In this document: in pieces, positions 47,827 to 57,228 of the stretch
Position numbering within the stretch: the stretch's first letter is position 1
Layout: each line of letters starts with the position of its first letter
Assembly (NCBI GenBank): GCA_027488815.1
Contig: JAIYAX010000026.1
Span: forward strand, 141,812 to 205,811
Reading direction: 5' to 3'
DNA: 64,000 nucleotides
Source of the DNA: Cytophagaceae bacterium
Lineage (GTDB): Bacteria > Bacteroidota > Bacteroidia > Cytophagales > JAIYAX01
Program-made: the position numbers and the translations under genes
Notes under the pieces: generated by a model
Database searches by the model: none
Told to the model about the DNA's origin: nothing
Seen by the model: only the letters and a program-made list of their open reading frames with translations

Positions 47827-49464
47827 TTAGTTGATTTCCAGTCGATCTATTTCTTCGGCAATCAATGTCCAAAGCAACAAAAGCCAAAGCGATAGAACCA
47901 GCAATACTCCTCCCAGAGCAGCAGCAGGATGCCCCAGCCATCCGTATCCGGCCCATGACAAGGCAACCGCAGGCAAAACAAGAGAGGGCAAGAGTAAAAT
48001 ATAAGCAAAAGGCCTCAGCAATATTCTGTCCCACTTAAATCGTACCACCAGCCTCAGCAACAGGTTGAGCATAAAACCTATGTAGTACATGCCGGCACCG
48101 CAGAGAAGAAACAGCACGGTTGGTGACCAAAGCTTGATCTCAACGAATAGGAGTGGGATCAGCAAAAAAGCCGTTGCAGCCAGCATTTGCAATTGGTCTA
48201 ATAAGGTAACGTAATAAAATCGGGCTAGTGTACCTGCAGGGATCAGCAGAAACATAGGCCTGTTCAAGTCTCCTATGCGAACTCTTCCGATCCCTGCTAT
48301 GAAATTGATCAGCAGCATAAAGGTCCCTGCCATGTAAAAAATCACCTCTGTGGCTCCAGGATCGGGATCATCCAGACCTAGCCAAAGACTGAGGGCTGTT
48401 CCGATCAACAAAAAAAGAAGTGCAGAAAAACCAAAGACAGGATGCAGGTTTTGCCTTCGGTTCATCAACCAGGCCTTCCAGAAAAAAGCTTTTGCACCCG
48501 ACCCGAAATCCCTTAGGCCTTTTCTTGATTTCAGGTTCATTCCCCACGAAAATTCAAGCTCATCTCCCAGCTCAGTCCCCTGGGCCATGGCTTCTCTTTT
48601 GCTCCTTTGCTCAGTAGCCTGCAACACGTCTTCATAGTAATCGCCAACCAGAAAAAAGATCAGCCAGGGTAATGCAAGGAAAGTAATGAGCAGGGCCAAT
48701 AAAGGCCAAATGGGAGTAGTAACACCCGGAAAGGCCGAAAGCAACAAGGTATGCGTCCATCCCACAACAGGTAAAAAGCTAAACCATCCCTCTACAAAAA
48801 CGGAATGAGCAAAACTTTTCAGGCTGTCAGCTCCCCAGCCGGGAACGATCAAAAGCAAAGGGATAAGCAAGACTATTCCCCTAATGATCCAGGTTTTCGT
48901 CTGCACATTGCCCTTCCCGGTAAGCAAGACAAACACTAAAAAATTCATGGGGCTGATCAGGAAATTGAAAAGTGTAAATGTGCCCAGAGCCAGAAACATG
49001 CTGGAATTGCTTTGCATCCAAAAGTCGGGTTGGATGACCAGCACGAGATAGGCATAGGAAAACAGGGAAAACACCATGCTGGGCAACAATCCTCTGTACA
49101 CATGATACAGAAGCAGCCAGTTGGACCTCAGAGGGGAAGGGAAGATAAACTGCACGTCAGCATTTCTGAAAAACGTACTTTTCCTCAGAGTAGCCGTGTA
49201 CACAGATACCAAAAAGATAAGCAACAAGAGAATGCCACTGATGGTGCTTAAGGCTAGATAAGCCTTTTCATTGATCAAATCTTCAGGAACTTCGGCTTCG
49301 TTCAGGGAACTGCCGGAACTTGATGAACCCATCCAGACACTTCTAAAAAGCCAGCCCAAAAACAGGCAATAGAGGATCAGCCGGACAGGATTTTTTAAAA
49401 TCTCTTTTAATCGATTTTTTAAAATGAGCAGGTCCCTGAAGGCCAGCAGTTTAAACTCCTTCAT
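47827..49464 (-). CDS. ABC exporter permease (ABC-2 type)
   Basis: A 545-residue membrane protein with about 12 hydrophobic helices in two halves and a soluble linker (about residues 270-330, EDVLQATEQRSKREAMAQG). The conserved RNADVQFIFPSPLRSNWLL segment is typical of the Bacteroidota ABC exporter permease family. Substrate unknown. The ATPase gene overlaps its start by 14 bases, so the two form an exporter. The final residues contain LWTLIAEEIDRLEIN. Confidence 0.8.
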   Translation of the reverse strand: MKEFKLLAFRDLLILKNRLKEILKNPVRLILYCLFLGWLFRSVWMGSSSSGSSLNEAEVPEDLINEKAYLALSTISGILLLLIFLVSVYTATLRKSTFFRNADVQFIFPSPLRSNWLLLYHVYRGLLPSMVFSLFSYAYLVLVIQPDFWMQSNSSMFLALGTFTLFNFLISPMNFLVFVLLTGKGNVQTKTWIIRGIVLLIPLLLIVPGWGADSLKSFAHSVFVEGWFSFLPVVGWTHTLLLSAFPGVTTPIWPLLALLITFLALPWLIFFLVGDYYEDVLQATEQRSKREAMAQGTELGDELEFSWGMNLKSRKGLRDFGSGAKAFFWKAWLMNRRQNLHPVFGFSALLFLLIGTALSLWLGLDDPDPGATEVIFYMAGTFMLLINFIAGIGRVRIGDLNRPMFLLIPAGTLARFYYVTLLDQLQMLAATAFLLIPLLFVEIKLWSPTVLFLLCGAGMYYIGFMLNLLLRLVVRFKWDRILLRPFAYILLLPSLVLPAVALSWAGYGWLGHPAAALGGVLLVLSLWLLLLWTLIAEEIDRLEIN

Positions 49465-50170
49465 TGCCGGTCAGGTTAAAGAATATATCCTCAAGGGATT
49501 GATCACCCTGACCATACTCCAGCCTTAGTTTTTCCAAAGGCTGATCCATGATCAGGCGGCCCTTTTGCAGAATTAAAGCCCGGTCTGCTATATGTTCCAC
49601 ACTATCAATCAGGTGGGTACTGATGAGCAGGGTTTTGCCTTCGTTTTTAAGTTCTTTGAACAATTCCTTGGTTTCCCGTATCGCTTTGGGATCAAGGCCA
49701 ATCATAGGTTCATCGATGAGCAAAAGGGAAGGTTCCGGCAACAAACCACAGATCAAGCTGATCTTTTGTCGCATGCCCTTGCTCATTTCTTTACCGAGCT
49801 TATCCCTGAGGGGTCCCATTTCGAAGCGTTCCATCAACCGCTCGCCTTTGGTTTGCCAATTTTTCAGTCCATAAGCCTGAGCCACAAATTGGAGGTGTTC
49901 CCAGGCGGTCAAAAGGGGATAGGGCTCAGGAGTTTCAGGGATATAAGACAATGCCTTTCGGGCTTCCACGCTTCGGTAAGCATGGCCTGCGATGCGGATA
50001 GTGCCTGAATCCGGCCGCAAAAGACCGGCGATACATTTCATGCAAGTGCTTTTACCCGCACCGTTTGGGCCGAGAAGACCGGCTACATCACCTGCCTGCA
50101 GTTCAAAGCTAAGATCTTCCAACGCAGGTACTTTCTCGTACCTTTTACTTAAATGTTCTAGTTGCAGCAT
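49451..50170 (-). CDS. ABC exporter ATP-binding protein
   Basis: About 239 residues from the ATG at 50170 (MLQLEHLSKRY). Walker A GPNGAGKS, an LGKEMSKGMRQKISL-type signature (the MSKGMRQK sequence replaces LSGGQ) and Walker B SLLLIDEPMIGLD are present, followed by an ISTHLIDSVEHIAD switch. The signature variant is common in ABC-2 drug or lipid exporters such as the CcmA/YbhF class. The upstream TTG is not used. It overlaps the permease gene. Confidence 0.9.
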   Translation of the reverse strand: MLQLEHLSKRYEKVPALEDLSFELQAGDVAGLLGPNGAGKSTCMKCIAGLLRPDSGTIRIAGHAYRSVEARKALSYIPETPEPYPLLTAWEHLQFVAQAYGLKNWQTKGERLMERFEMGPLRDKLGKEMSKGMRQKISLICGLLPEPSLLLIDEPMIGLDPKAIRETKELFKELKNEGKTLLISTHLIDSVEHIADRALILQKGRLIMDQPLEKLRLEYGQGDQSLEDIFFNLTGNEGV

Positions 50171-50258
50171 TCCGGAAATGAAAGTAGGCAAGTTAGATGG
50201 GAAAATCCAATCTCAATCAGGGAACATGCCAATGGTCAATCCTCTGTATAAATGGTAA

Positions 50259-50288
50259 AGAAAAAGTCCCCGCCGAGGGCAGGGACTT
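50259..50288 (-). terminator. Strong minus-strand rho-independent terminator
   Basis: AAGTCCC (50264-50270) pairs with GGGACTT (50282-50288), with an inner GCC-GAG-GGC stem. Read on the minus strand it is followed by TTTTTC. No protein gene lies upstream of it on that strand before parE, which starts on the other strand, so it implies a short minus-strand transcript from the intergenic region. Confidence 0.7.
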
Positions 50289-50413
50289 AAAAAAGCACTT
50301 CTTGAATGCAAAGAGGCTTAGTTTGTAGCTAATTCTGTCTTTCTAGGGACAAAGCTAGAGGCCAATCCTATACTGCGCCATCCCCCAAACATGGTATTTT
50401 TTGGCCTTTTTTG
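50289..50413. ncRNA. Candidate structured noncoding RNA
   Basis: Between ABC and parE genes lies a compact set of hairpins. GGCCAA (50360-50365) pairs with TTGGCC (50401-50406), enclosing CCAT (50378-50381) with ATGG (50391-50394) and ATAC with GTAT. Next to it TCTAG (50342-50346) pairs with CTAGA (50355-50359). On the minus strand the region ends in the strong terminator at 50259-50288. On the plus strand the first hairpin is followed by six T, so direction is uncertain. I do not recognise a known RNA family; a 6S-like RNA is only a guess. The remaining gap to parE, apart from the A/T-rich repeat, shows nothing else. Confidence 0.3.
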
Positions 50414-50487
50414 TTACCAAATCAGGTACAAAATAGGAGAAATTGTATTATTCCATGATTTTGGATCGCACTTTTTATGGTTGTTTG

Positions 50488-50571
50488 AATTGATAATTGA
50501 AAATGGATAATTAAGAATGGTGTGACTGGCCAATATCCATGAGCCATTATCCAATAACCATCTGCCCTTCC
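50488..50571. repeat. A/T-rich dispersed repeat related to the S23 flanks
   Basis: AATTGATAATTGAAAATGG at 50488 onward continues with ATAATTAAGAATGG. It is followed 20 bases later by an opposite-orientation CCATTATCCAATAACCAT arm. The same word type (TGATAATTGAnAATGnATAATT) recurs at 61431-61462, and in the opposite orientation at 62071-62182 around the four-helix-bundle gene. It looks like a small inverted or dispersed element, noncoding. Confidence 0.5.
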
Positions 50572-50798
50572 CATCACTCCTGACGCTGGTGAGAGCTTGC
50601 AGCTTATTCCCGTTTCCAAAGATGTCCTCTTCGACTGGCTCAGGGTGACATGCTTTGTCAGTCTGAGCCTGTCGAAGACTGACTCATTTCTTCAAGCCCA
50701 TTCAAATACCCACACATCAGCTAAATACAAGGTCAATGCTAAACTAAGTGTGGATAAACCGGAAAGGCTTAGGTGTTGACATCGCTTATCTTTAGCCT

Positions 50799-52682
50799 AT
50801 GGCATCCACTGAAAACAAGCCGCAAGAAGTTAGCTACACAGAAGACAGCATCCGCTCACTGGATTGGCGTGAGCACATCCGACTTAGGCCGGGCATGTAC
50901 ATCGGTAAACTGGGCGATGGGTCGGCCTTTGATGATGGGATTTATGTCCTGGTCAAAGAAATCATTGACAACTCCATCGATGAGCATGTGATGGGTAATG
51001 GGCGCAGCATTGAAATCAAAATCACCGACCATCGGGTGGAGGTTCGGGATTATGGACGAGGTATTCCCCTTGGAAAAGTGATCGACTGTGTAAGCAAGAT
51101 CAACACTGGTGGCAAGTATGACTCAGCCGCTTTTCAAAAGTCAGTTGGACTGAACGGTGTCGGAACCAAGGCAGTGAACGCCCTTTCAAGCTATTTTAAA
51201 GTGCAAAGCGTGAGGGATGGCAAGACCAAAATCGCTGAGTTTGAAAAAGGCATGCTGAAGTCTGAAAGTAAAGAAGAGCCCAGCAATCAGCGCAACGGCA
51301 CTTTCATCGCTTTTGAGCCCGACAATGGCATATTCAAAAACTACCACTACATCCCTGAGTTCCTGGAGAATCAAATCTGGAACTACGCCTACCTCAATTC
51401 AGGTCTCAGCATTCAATTCAACGGTGTAAAATACCATAGCGAAAATGGCCTGCTTGACCTCCTTAGCCGCAAGATCGCTGAGGAAAACCGCCGCTATCCC
51501 ATTATCCACCTGCCTGGTCAGGACATCGAAATCTCCATGACCCACGGTGACCAATACGGAGAAGAGTATTATTCGTTCGTCAATGGGCAGTTTACCACCC
51601 AAGGCGGTACGCACCTGGCAGCCTTCCGGGAGGCAGTAGTCAAGACTGTGAGAGAGTTTTACAAAAAGGATTTTGAAGCGTCTGATGTACGCTCCAGCAT
51701 CGTGGCAGCGGTTAGTGTGCGTATTCAGGAGCCTGTGTTTGAGTCACAGACCAAGACCAAGCTGGGCAGCCAGACCATTGCTCCTGACGGGCCCAGCCTG
51801 CGTACCTGGATCAATGACTTTGTCAAAACCGAGCTGGACAATTACCTGCACAAACATTCGGCTGTTGCGGATGCCTTGCTCAAACGCATCCTTCAGTCGG
51901 AGCGAGAGCGCAAGGATATTGCCGGGATCAAGAAACTGGCCAATGAGCGGGCACGCAAGGCCAATCTGCACAACAAGAAACTCAGGGATTGCCGATTCCA
52001 CCTGGGCGATAAGGATGAAAAAGGGCTCGAAACCACTTTGTTCATTACAGAGGGAGACTCCGCCAGCGGGAGCATCACAAAATCCAGAAATGTAGAAACG
52101 CAGGCGGTTTTCAGCCTGAGAGGAAAGCCGCTCAATTGCTATGGCCTCACCAAAAAGGTGGTTTACGAAAACGAGGAGTTCAACCTGCTGCAACATGCCC
52201 TTAACATCGAAGATGGGATGGATGAGCTCCGCTACAACAAAATCGTTGTCGCTACCGATGCCGATGTGGATGGAATGCATATCCGCTTGCTGTTGCTCAC
52301 CTTTTTTCTGCAATTCTTCCCTGACCTGGTAAGGCAAGGTCACGTGTACATCCTGCAAACCCCTCTGTTCAGGGTAAGAAATAAAAAGGAAACGATCTAT
52401 TGCTACAACGAGGAAGAGAAACGTGCTGCGGTTCAAAAACTGGGATCAAAGCCTGAAATCACCCGTTTCAAAGGTCTGGGAGAAATCTCACCGGAGGAGT
52501 TTGGCGGTTTTATCGGAGAAAATATACGTTTGGATCCGATTGTGCTTAAGGAAGATACCACTATCCCCAAATTGCTGAACTATTTTATGGGCAAGAATAC
52601 CCCTGAACGTCAGCAGTTTATCATGGAAGAGCTGAGGGTGGAAAAGGAACTGGAAGAGGAACTTACCCCGGCCCTTGCTTAA
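50799..52682 (+). CDS. parE: Type IIA topoisomerase B subunit (topoisomerase IV, ParE-like)
   Basis: A 627-residue ATPase subunit of a type II topoisomerase. The GHKL part begins [14 protein letters not shown] and has the ATP motif [10 protein letters not shown] with DYGRGIP and [13 protein letters not shown]. The transducer domain follows, then TOPRIM, with EGDSASGS near residue 417 and [10 protein letters not shown] near 485. The C-terminus contains [14 protein letters not shown]. The sequence fits the ParE group of Bacteroidota better than GyrB, whose TOPRIM region usually has an insert. The expected parC partner does not follow; the next gene is on the opposite strand. TATCTTTA at 50787-50794 is a near-consensus promoter. 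Confidence 0.92.
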   Translation: MASTENKPQEVSYTEDSIRSLDWREHIRLRPGMYIGKLGDGSAFDDGIYVLVKEIIDNSIDEHVMGNGRSIEIKITDHRVEVRDYGRGIPLGKVIDCVSKINTGGKYDSAAFQKSVGLNGVGTKAVNALSSYFKVQSVRDGKTKIAEFEKGMLKSESKEEPSNQRNGTFIAFEPDNGIFKNYHYIPEFLENQIWNYAYLNSGLSIQFNGVKYHSENGLLDLLSRKIAEENRRYPIIHLPGQDIEISMTHGDQYGEEYYSFVNGQFTTQGGTHLAAFREAVVKTVREFYKKDFEASDVRSSIVAAVSVRIQEPVFESQTKTKLGSQTIAPDGPSLRTWINDFVKTELDNYLHKHSAVADALLKRILQSERERKDIAGIKKLANERARKANLHNKKLRDCRFHLGDKDEKGLETTLFITEGDSASGSITKSRNVETQAVFSLRGKPLNCYGLTKKVVYENEEFNLLQHALNIEDGMDELRYNKIVVATDADVDGMHIRLLLLTFFLQFFPDLVRQGHVYILQTPLFRVRNKKETIYCYNEEEKRAAVQKLGSKPEITRFKGLGEISPEEFGGFIGENIRLDPIVLKEDTTIPKLLNYFMGKNTPERQQFIMEELRVEKELEEELTPALA

Positions 52683-52700
52683 ATTATGGTCAGCGTAGAA

Positions 52701-54185
52701 TTACCTGATGACCAGCTTTTTGTGGAGTAACATTCCCTCGGTTTCCAGTTGCAGCAGATAAAGTCCGGCTGCCAGCTCAGGTAATGGAAGGATGATTTGG
52801 TGTAAACCGGATGCATACCACTGGTTAAGAATAGACCCATCGACACAGTTGCCCTTCATGTCCCTGATGCTGATGTTCATTTTCCCCGGGCGATTCATCT
52901 GCCATTGCAGGCTGATCTCTCGTTCGGCAGGGTTAGGATAGAATCCGATGAACTGAATAGGCTCCTGATGGCTCTCTTCAATGCCGGTGATGTTGGCTGC
53001 CAGCACACTTTCATACAACACCTGACCTATTCGATCCAGTGAGGCAGGTTGTTGATTGCATAGGATGCTGATGTTTATTCCATTTTGTGGATTGCCGTAC
53101 ATAAAGGCCTTGTAGCCGGTGGCAGAGCCTCCATGACCCACTACACCAGCGCCTACGGCTGAGTTGTTAAACACTCCATAGCCCGGAAAATCATTGTAAT
53201 TCGCAACCGGAATAGGGTTGAGGCTGGAATCTACGGACCGCAGCATGGAATCATAAGCCGATGGAGGTAATAAAGTTCCACCATACAGGTTTCTGGCATA
53301 CTTAGCGATGTCAGCAGCAGTGCTCACGATGGCACCGGTGGCCCAGGCACCTGATGCGATCGATGTAAATGGAAAGACGTTTTGTATGTTCATGACACCG
53401 GAAGGGACCGGAAGCAAGATGGAAAGGTCGTCATGAGGGTGTGCCAAAAATCCTGAGGCAGGCTCTGCTATGGCCAGGTACGTGTTGTTCAGGGCCAAGG
53501 GTTGGAATATCCGGCTTCTAAACAGTTGATGGATGCTTGAGTCCGTGACCCCTTCAGCCACCATGCCCAGCAGAATGTAGTTGGTGCTGGAATATGACCT
53601 GCTCGCCCCAAGTGCAAACAAAGGTGTGGGAGTAAAGCCAATGGCCTCTCGGGGGCTGTATACTTTGGTGCCGTTATTGGCCACCACATCCAATATGAAA
53701 CCCAGACTGGTGACATAATCACCATGGCCTGTGGCATGGGTGAGGCATTGGCGGATCGTCGCCTGGTTTCGGATATTAGGCAAGGGGTTGCTTACCAGCG
53801 TGTCAATCCAACGGCCTATGGTATCGTCGAGCGAAAGCCTGCCCTCTGCCATAAGCATAAGAATGATACTGGCTGTGAACGATTTGGTGACGCTGTATAC
53901 CCTGGAACGCATGGTGTCCTGCCAGAGTAAGGCAGCAGGCACTCCAAAGTTAGGATTGGCAGCACCTGCCTGACCGGAAACACCCGTCCAAATACCCACA
54001 TTCCGCACGTCTACTGCTGCCGAAAAGCCGGCGATGTAAACAGGACTTTGAGAAGAAGTGCGGCAACTGTCCAGGACAAATTGCAGCCTTGCTGTCAAAG
54101 CTTGAGGAAGCGGTTGCGAATAAACAAAGTGGGTAAAATTGCCTGAAAGACAAGTGAATAGGATTAGAAAGTACAGGTTTCTCAT
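52701..54185 (-). CDS. Serine hydrolase (beta-lactamase family) with T9SS sorting domain
   Basis: A 494-residue secreted enzyme. Signal peptide about residues 1-22. The beta-lactamase/DD-peptidase domain has nucleophile motif SVTKS (SxxK) near residue 105 and a YSSTNYILLG segment (Y-S-S) near 195, plus GHGGSATGYKAF near 355. The last 80 residues start FYPNPAEREISLQWQ and form a T9SS sorting domain, so the hydrolase should be displayed on or released from the surface. It converges with parE, with 18 bases between stops. Substrate unknown; it is unrelated in layout to the lipoprotein hydrolase at 1.4 kb. Confidence 0.9.
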   Translation of the reverse strand: MRNLYFLILFTCLSGNFTHFVYSQPLPQALTARLQFVLDSCRTSSQSPVYIAGFSAAVDVRNVGIWTGVSGQAGAANPNFGVPAALLWQDTMRSRVYSVTKSFTASIILMLMAEGRLSLDDTIGRWIDTLVSNPLPNIRNQATIRQCLTHATGHGDYVTSLGFILDVVANNGTKVYSPREAIGFTPTPLFALGASRSYSSTNYILLGMVAEGVTDSSIHQLFRSRIFQPLALNNTYLAIAEPASGFLAHPHDDLSILLPVPSGVMNIQNVFPFTSIASGAWATGAIVSTAADIAKYARNLYGGTLLPPSAYDSMLRSVDSSLNPIPVANYNDFPGYGVFNNSAVGAGVVGHGGSATGYKAFMYGNPQNGINISILCNQQPASLDRIGQVLYESVLAANITGIEESHQEPIQFIGFYPNPAEREISLQWQMNRPGKMNISIRDMKGNCVDGSILNQWYASGLHQIILPLPELAAGLYLLQLETEGMLLHKKLVIR

Positions 54186-54233
54186 AACATAGCGATGATG
54201 ACAAAGCTAGCCAAAACCGTAGACAAGCCGAAG

Positions 54234-55619
54234 CTATTTAAGGTTTTCGTAGAAGAGCAACTCCGGTTCAGTAGGCGGGGGAGGAGGTAAGCCTTCTGTC
54301 TTCCGGAGGTAGTTAAGAGCAGAGGAGTATTGCCAGTCAAAATCTGCTATGAAATCCGGGGTTTTGCCACTGAGGTAAATTTGTTTGCTGAGGCTGAGTA
54401 TATCCACGTTGTTGTTCATCCCCGGCCACAGATAATACCTAAGGCCACCTTTGTAGGCTTTTCGCTTTTTGAATTCTTCCAAAACCGGAAGTTGTTCCAC
54501 GATCCACAGACTGCTTTGGTAGGCTATGGGCTGATGGATCATCAACATGACAAACACCAGCATTTGGGTTCTTTTAGTCAGTCTTTGGCTGATGTACCAG
54601 CAACCAATGGCAAATACACCCAGTAAAACCAGGTAAGCAGGTAGGAAAAACACATAATTGTCAGAGACGATGTAGCGCATGCTGAAAAAGTAGGTAGGCC
54701 CGGCGGCGATCAGGGAAAACCAGAAAAAGCGGCGATGATGTTTCCATAGCATCCGGAACCCATACGCCATTGGTATCAAAGCAAGCCAGAAATTGTAGAA
54801 CAGGTACATGATGGATTGTAAAAATCCTTTGACGATCACCATTGGGTCAAGACTAAGCACTTCTTCTTGATAGCCTCCGCCAAAGAAAACTTCCCTCAAG
54901 GGCTGCTCAGGAAACCAAAGGCAACCCAGAGTGGGGCTCAGACAAACGCCCAGGCACAACAAGGCCAGTGACAAGGATTTGAGTAGGGTTTCATCCTGAC
55001 GGGTATAGCCTACGTAAGCCAACATCAGCGGATAAAACAAGGTGCCCTGTATATGCACGAAGCACAAGAGGCCCAGCACCAAAAGGATCGCCCAAAGCCT
55101 CTTGCGTCCACGATCTTTGATGTCCAGAAGCAACAGGGAAAGAAAAACAACTACAAGACAACTGTTCATGGTGTACACCTCTATGATCTCTGCTGTCTTC
55201 CAATGGCTGAACGAAAATGCCCAAACAGAGGCAACTGTTATAGAAAGCACAATGGACTGGCTGAGCCTAAAGGCCATCAGGTGAACCAGAAGCACTCCTA
55301 ATACACCCCAGATGGCAACAAAGACGTGAATCGATTTGATACCTGAGTCGATCGGAACAGAAATATACCAGGCATGTGCCAGATTTTTGTACAAAAAATG
55401 GGTCACGGCACCGGTAGAAGGATTCCAGCCGGCAATGATGGTTTCATAATGGTTGACCGAGTCTCCAAACGTTAGAAAGTCTAGGCCATGATACAGGTAG
55501 ATCAAGGCAATGACCAGTGCAAACAATCCAATGGACAAATGGCCCAATTGGCTATGAATTAACGAATTAGTTTTCAGCAAGGTATCTGTGGACAAAGCTG
55601 ATTGACATGGAGCCTTCAC
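54234..55619 (-). CDS. Multi-TM glycosyltransferase-like protein (DUF2723/PMT-like)
   Basis: About 450 residues with 10 or so hydrophobic helices. The central SFSHWKTAEIIEVYTMNSCLV resembles the conserved AEVYTLNA segment of DUF2723/TMEM260 and mannosyltransferase-like proteins. The N-terminal loop after helix 1 has an acidic Asp (FLTFGDSVNHYE), as in GT-C enzymes. The substrate is unknown. The start is unclear. The longest frame begins with a GTG at 55619 that overlaps the upstream flavoprotein by 53 bases. TTG codons at 55580 and 55547 are alternatives. Last gene of the redox-signalling operon by position only. Confidence 0.6.
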   Translation of the reverse strand: MKAPCQSALSTDTLLKTNSLIHSQLGHLSIGLFALVIALIYLYHGLDFLTFGDSVNHYETIIAGWNPSTGAVTHFLYKNLAHAWYISVPIDSGIKSIHVFVAIWGVLGVLLVHLMAFRLSQSIVLSITVASVWAFSFSHWKTAEIIEVYTMNSCLVVVFLSLLLLDIKDRGRKRLWAILLVLGLLCFVHIQGTLFYPLMLAYVGYTRQDETLLKSLSLALLCLGVCLSPTLGCLWFPEQPLREVFFGGGYQEEVLSLDPMVIVKGFLQSIMYLFYNFWLALIPMAYGFRMLWKHHRRFFWFSLIAAGPTYFFSMRYIVSDNYVFFLPAYLVLLGVFAIGCWYISQRLTKRTQMLVFVMLMIHQPIAYQSSLWIVEQLPVLEEFKKRKAYKGGLRYYLWPGMNNNVDILSLSKQIYLSGKTPDFIADFDWQYSSALNYLRKTEGLPPPPPTEPELLFYENLK

Positions 55620-57228
55620 CTACCGCACTTGCCACCCGGTTCATGGCTCCGGAGCGCACATCTCCGGCAGCAAATATCCCCGGCATACTGGTTTCCAGCA
55701 AATAAGGCTCTCTTTTTTGCTTCCAGCTATTTTTAAACTCCTGACGCAGGCTAAGGTCCCTGCCCGTTTCAATATAGCCCTTTTCATCAAGCAGGATCTC
55801 AGGAGGAAGCCAGGACGTATTGGGCTTGGCTCCGATAAAAATAAACAGAGCTGATACATGCCTGACCTCTACAGTACCCGTACTTATGTTTTTTAAGCAG
55901 AGTTGCTCCAATTTCTCAGCCCCATTCACCTCCACGATTTCAGAAAAAGGAACCACTTCGATGGTTTCAGTTTTTGAAATCTGATCAATGAGGTATTGGG
56001 ACATGGTTTCGCTCAGGTCATTTCTTCGGATAACGAGGTGCACACGTTTGGCGTAGGTGGAGAGGTACATGGCTGCCTGTCCAGCACTGTTTCCGCCCCC
56101 GACGATGTACACTTCACGGTCTTTGCAGGCATAGGCTTCGGTGTTTGCTGCACCATAATAAATACCGGCTCCTGTAAAATTTTCTTCGTTTTTAGCTCCC
56201 AGTTGACGGTATTCAACGCCGGTTGTGATCACTATAGCCTTAGCAACAACCACTTTATCCTGCTCCAATCTTAGCACTTTGTACTGATCACGCAGCTCGA
56301 TTTGTTGCACCGATTGAGGAGAAAAGAATTCAACTCCAAAACGGGTGGCTTGAGTGATCGCTCTTCTCGTAAGATCTGCGCCACTAAGTCCGGAAGGGAA
56401 GCCCAGGTAATTTTCAATACGGGAGCTGGTTCCAGCCTGACCTCCGGGAGCCCTTTTTTCGATCAGAATCGTTTTAAGACCTTCAGAGCCACCGTAAACC
56501 GAGGCCGCCAATCCGGCAGGGCCAGCCCCGATGATGGCCACATCGTAGACCTCCTGCTTGGCTTCCAAAGGTCGCCCCATCTTTTCAGCTATGATGGCAG
56601 GGCTAGGCCTTTTCAGGATGGATCCGTCTTCCAGAAGCACCAGGGGCAGGTCAGCAATGGTCGATTCAGCAAGAAGCATCAATTCTTCAGCTTCGGGCTG
56701 GCTTTCAACATCGAGCCAGCGGTAGGGGATCAGGTTGCCGGTAAGGAAATCTTTGATCTGATGGGAAAGGGGAGCGTATTGAAATCCAATCAATCGTATG
56801 CCTTTGCCTTCGGGAATGTAGTGCATGAACCACTCCTCCAACTGATCGTTCAGCACTGGATAGAGCTTTTCCTCAGGAGGATCCCAGGGTTTTGTAAGGT
56901 AATAATGAAGCTGCACCTCATTGATGGCTCTGATGGCTGCATCAGTGTCTGAATAGGCGGTAAGCAAGATGCGTTTAGCTTTGGGGAACAGCTTTTTAGC
57001 TTTTTCAAGAAACTCTACACCCAACATCTCCGGCATGCGCTGGTCAGAGAGCAACAAGGCTACATCTTCATTTTTACGTCTCAGCTCTTCCAGATAGCTT
57101 AGAGCCTCGGTAGCTGAGGTGGTCGACACGATGCGGTATTCAGCCCTGTACTTGCTTTTCAGGTCTCTGCTGATGGCTTGCAATACTTGCAGATCATCAT
57201 CCACAGCCATGATCACGGGTAAACTCAT
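55567..57228 (-). CDS. Response regulator fused to thioredoxin-reductase-like flavoprotein
   Basis: A 553-residue fusion. Residues 1-130 are a receiver domain with phospho-acceptor Asp62 (LLLSDQRMPE) and Lys113 (LTKPW). Residues 142-220 resemble a glutaredoxin-fold segment whose CPYC is replaced by APLS (residues 152-155). Residues 228-553 are a thioredoxin-reductase-like FAD/NAD(P)H module: GAGPAG (234-239), GGGNSAG (377-383) and a final GIFAAGDV. The CxxC of thioredoxin reductase is absent: the place reads YYGAANTEAYAC. It therefore cannot do the classical disulfide chemistry. It starts within the stop of the sensor kinase gene (4-base overlap) and is its likely partner. Confidence 0.92.
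   Translation of the reverse strand: MSLPVIMAVDDDLQVLQAISRDLKSKYRAEYRIVSTTSATEALSYLEELRRKNEDVALLLSDQRMPEMLGVEFLEKAKKLFPKAKRILLTAYSDTDAAIRAINEVQLHYYLTKPWDPPEEKLYPVLNDQLEEWFMHYIPEGKGIRLIGFQYAPLSHQIKDFLTGNLIPYRWLDVESQPEAEELMLLAESTIADLPLVLLEDGSILKRPSPAIIAEKMGRPLEAKQEVYDVAIIGAGPAGLAASVYGGSEGLKTILIEKRAPGGQAGTSSRIENYLGFPSGLSGADLTRRAITQATRFGVEFFSPQSVQQIELRDQYKVLRLEQDKVVVAKAIVITTGVEYRQLGAKNEENFTGAGIYYGAANTEAYACKDREVYIVGGGNSAGQAAMYLSTYAKRVHLVIRRNDLSETMSQYLIDQISKTETIEVVPFSEIVEVNGAEKLEQLCLKNISTGTVEVRHVSALFIFIGAKPNTSWLPPEILLDEKGYIETGRDLSLRQEFKNSWKQKREPYLLETSMPGIFAAGDVRSGAMNRVASAVGEGSMSISFVHRYLAEN

Noticed and set aside
50799-52682. gyrB instead of parE
   Set aside because: The length of 627 residues and uninterrupted TOPRIM region fit ParE better; GyrB is usually longer in this phylum. 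A remaining doubt is reflected in the confidence.
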